This document shows positions 5,788-6,289 of a stretch of 6,289 nucleotides of DNA, in pieces. This DNA is from Rhizobacter sp. (lineage in GTDB: Bacteria > Pseudomonadota > Gammaproteobacteria > Burkholderiales > Burkholderiaceae_C). A program made the position numbers and the translations under genes. How positions within the stretch are numbered: the stretch's first letter is position 1; each line of letters begins with the position of its first letter. The stretch spans positions 1-6,289 of the forward strand of contig JANXVK010000476.1 in assembly GCA_025351675.1 (NCBI GenBank). Reading direction: 5' to 3'. The notes beneath the pieces were generated by a model that saw only the letters and a list, made by a program, of their open reading frames with translations, was not told the DNA's origin and made no database searches.

Positions 5788-6289
5788 AACGGATAGCTCA
5801 TGGTGCCGGCGGCCAAGCCGACGTGATGCAACTGGTCGACGACGAACGGCCCGTACCCGGCCCCGGCGAGGTCTTGATCGAGGTGCACGTGGCCGGCGTG
5901 AACCGGCCGGACGTGCTGCAACGCTCGGGCAACTACCCGCCGCCGAAAGGTGCATCGCCGCACCTCGGGCTCGAGGTCGCAGGCGTCATCGTGGCGCTCG
6001 GAAGCGGTGTCGAGACCTGGAAAGTGGGTGATCGCGTTTGCGCGTTGACGCCGGGCGGCGGTTACGCGGAGTACTGCCTCACCGACGCGCGCCACTGTCT
6101 GCCGGTGCCGGCGGGTCTGAGCCTGCTGCAGGCCGCGGCGCTGCCCGAAACCTACCTGACTGTCTGGGCCAACCTCTTCGATCGCGCGCGCCTCGAGGCC
6201 GGGCAATCGGTCCTCGTGCACGGCGGGTCGAGCGGCATCGGCCTCACTGCGATCCAGTTGGCGCGCGAGTTCGGCGCCACCGTCTACAC
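5784..6289 (+). CDS. NAD(P)H quinone oxidoreductase, PIG3-like medium-chain reductase (3' partial)
   Basis: N-terminal 168 residues of a zinc-free medium-chain dehydrogenase/reductase; the complete protein should be about 325-335 aa, so roughly half lies beyond the right edge. It starts [10 protein letters not shown], then [20 protein letters not shown] (39-58) and LGLEVAG (61-67), typical of the quinone oxidoreductase/PIG3 (TP53I3-like) group. The nucleotide-binding loop is HGGSSGIG (146-153), the glycine loop of this branch. The catalytic-zinc ligands of alcohol dehydrogenases are absent. The expected reaction is NADPH-dependent reduction of quinones or of an enone. Its ATG overlaps the repressor stop as ATGA, and it has a strong ribosome site, implying coupled and more efficient translation than its neighbour. 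In this operon it may act on an unsaturated carbonyl intermediate or be a general redox helper; the sequence does not decide. Confidence 0.92.
   Translation, partial: MKRIAHGAGGQADVMQLVDDERPVPGPGEVLIEVHVAGVNRPDVLQRSGNYPPPKGASPHLGLEVAGVIVALGSGVETWKVGDRVCALTPGGGYAEYCLTDARHCLPVPAGLSLLQAAALPETYLTVWANLFDRARLEAGQSVLVHGGSSGIGLTAIQLAREFGATVY

Noticed and set aside
4708..5955. A 415-codon minus-strand frame opposite the lacI-family gene and the start of the quinone oxidoreductase
   Set aside because: Same GC-driven shadow effect; no family motif, no ribosome site of note, and it spans the junction of two real genes.

Overview
This is a compact, very GC-rich stretch with strong G/C preference at codon third positions. 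All genes run on the + strand, and the gaps between them are 27 bp or smaller. GC content, codon style and a LivM-LivG fusion suggest a betaproteobacterium, probably Burkholderiales. That placement is inference from style, not from a marker gene.

Layout: (1) 1-1553, the 3' part of a fused branched-chain-amino-acid-type ABC permease plus ATPase (LivM-LivG), open at the left edge. (2) 1537-2241, the second ATPase LivF, overlapping it by 17 bp. (3) 2257-3093, a shikimate-dehydrogenase-like (AroE superfamily) protein with the catalytic Lys/Asp pair but an altered substrate pocket. (4) 3106-4701, a GMC-family FAD-dependent alcohol dehydrogenase/oxidase. (5) 4729-5787, a LacI-family repressor. (6) 5784-6289, the N-terminal half of a zinc-free quinone oxidoreductase (PIG3-like medium-chain reductase), running off the right edge and joined to the repressor by an ATGA overlap.

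Spacing and orientation indicate one transcription unit. Its promoter, and probably the remaining transporter parts (LivH-type permease, periplasmic binding protein), would lie left of the window. Taken together, the genes read as a catabolic operon: a HAAT-family importer brings in a small organic acid or hydroxylated compound, a flavin dehydrogenase and an NAD(P)-dependent dehydrogenase oxidise it, and a LacI-type regulator senses it or an intermediate. The true substrate cannot be read from the sequence. A hydroxylated alicyclic or aromatic-related acid is a reasonable guess, because of the AroE-like enzyme and because Liv-type transporters are known to carry aromatic acids as well as amino acids.

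I saw no RNA genes, CRISPR arrays, insertion sequences or convincing terminators. The least ordinary points are the non-canonical AroE pocket, the atypical ATPase signature in the LivG half, a perfect small inverted repeat just before the repressor start codon, and a 13-bp direct repeat at the ends of livG and livF.
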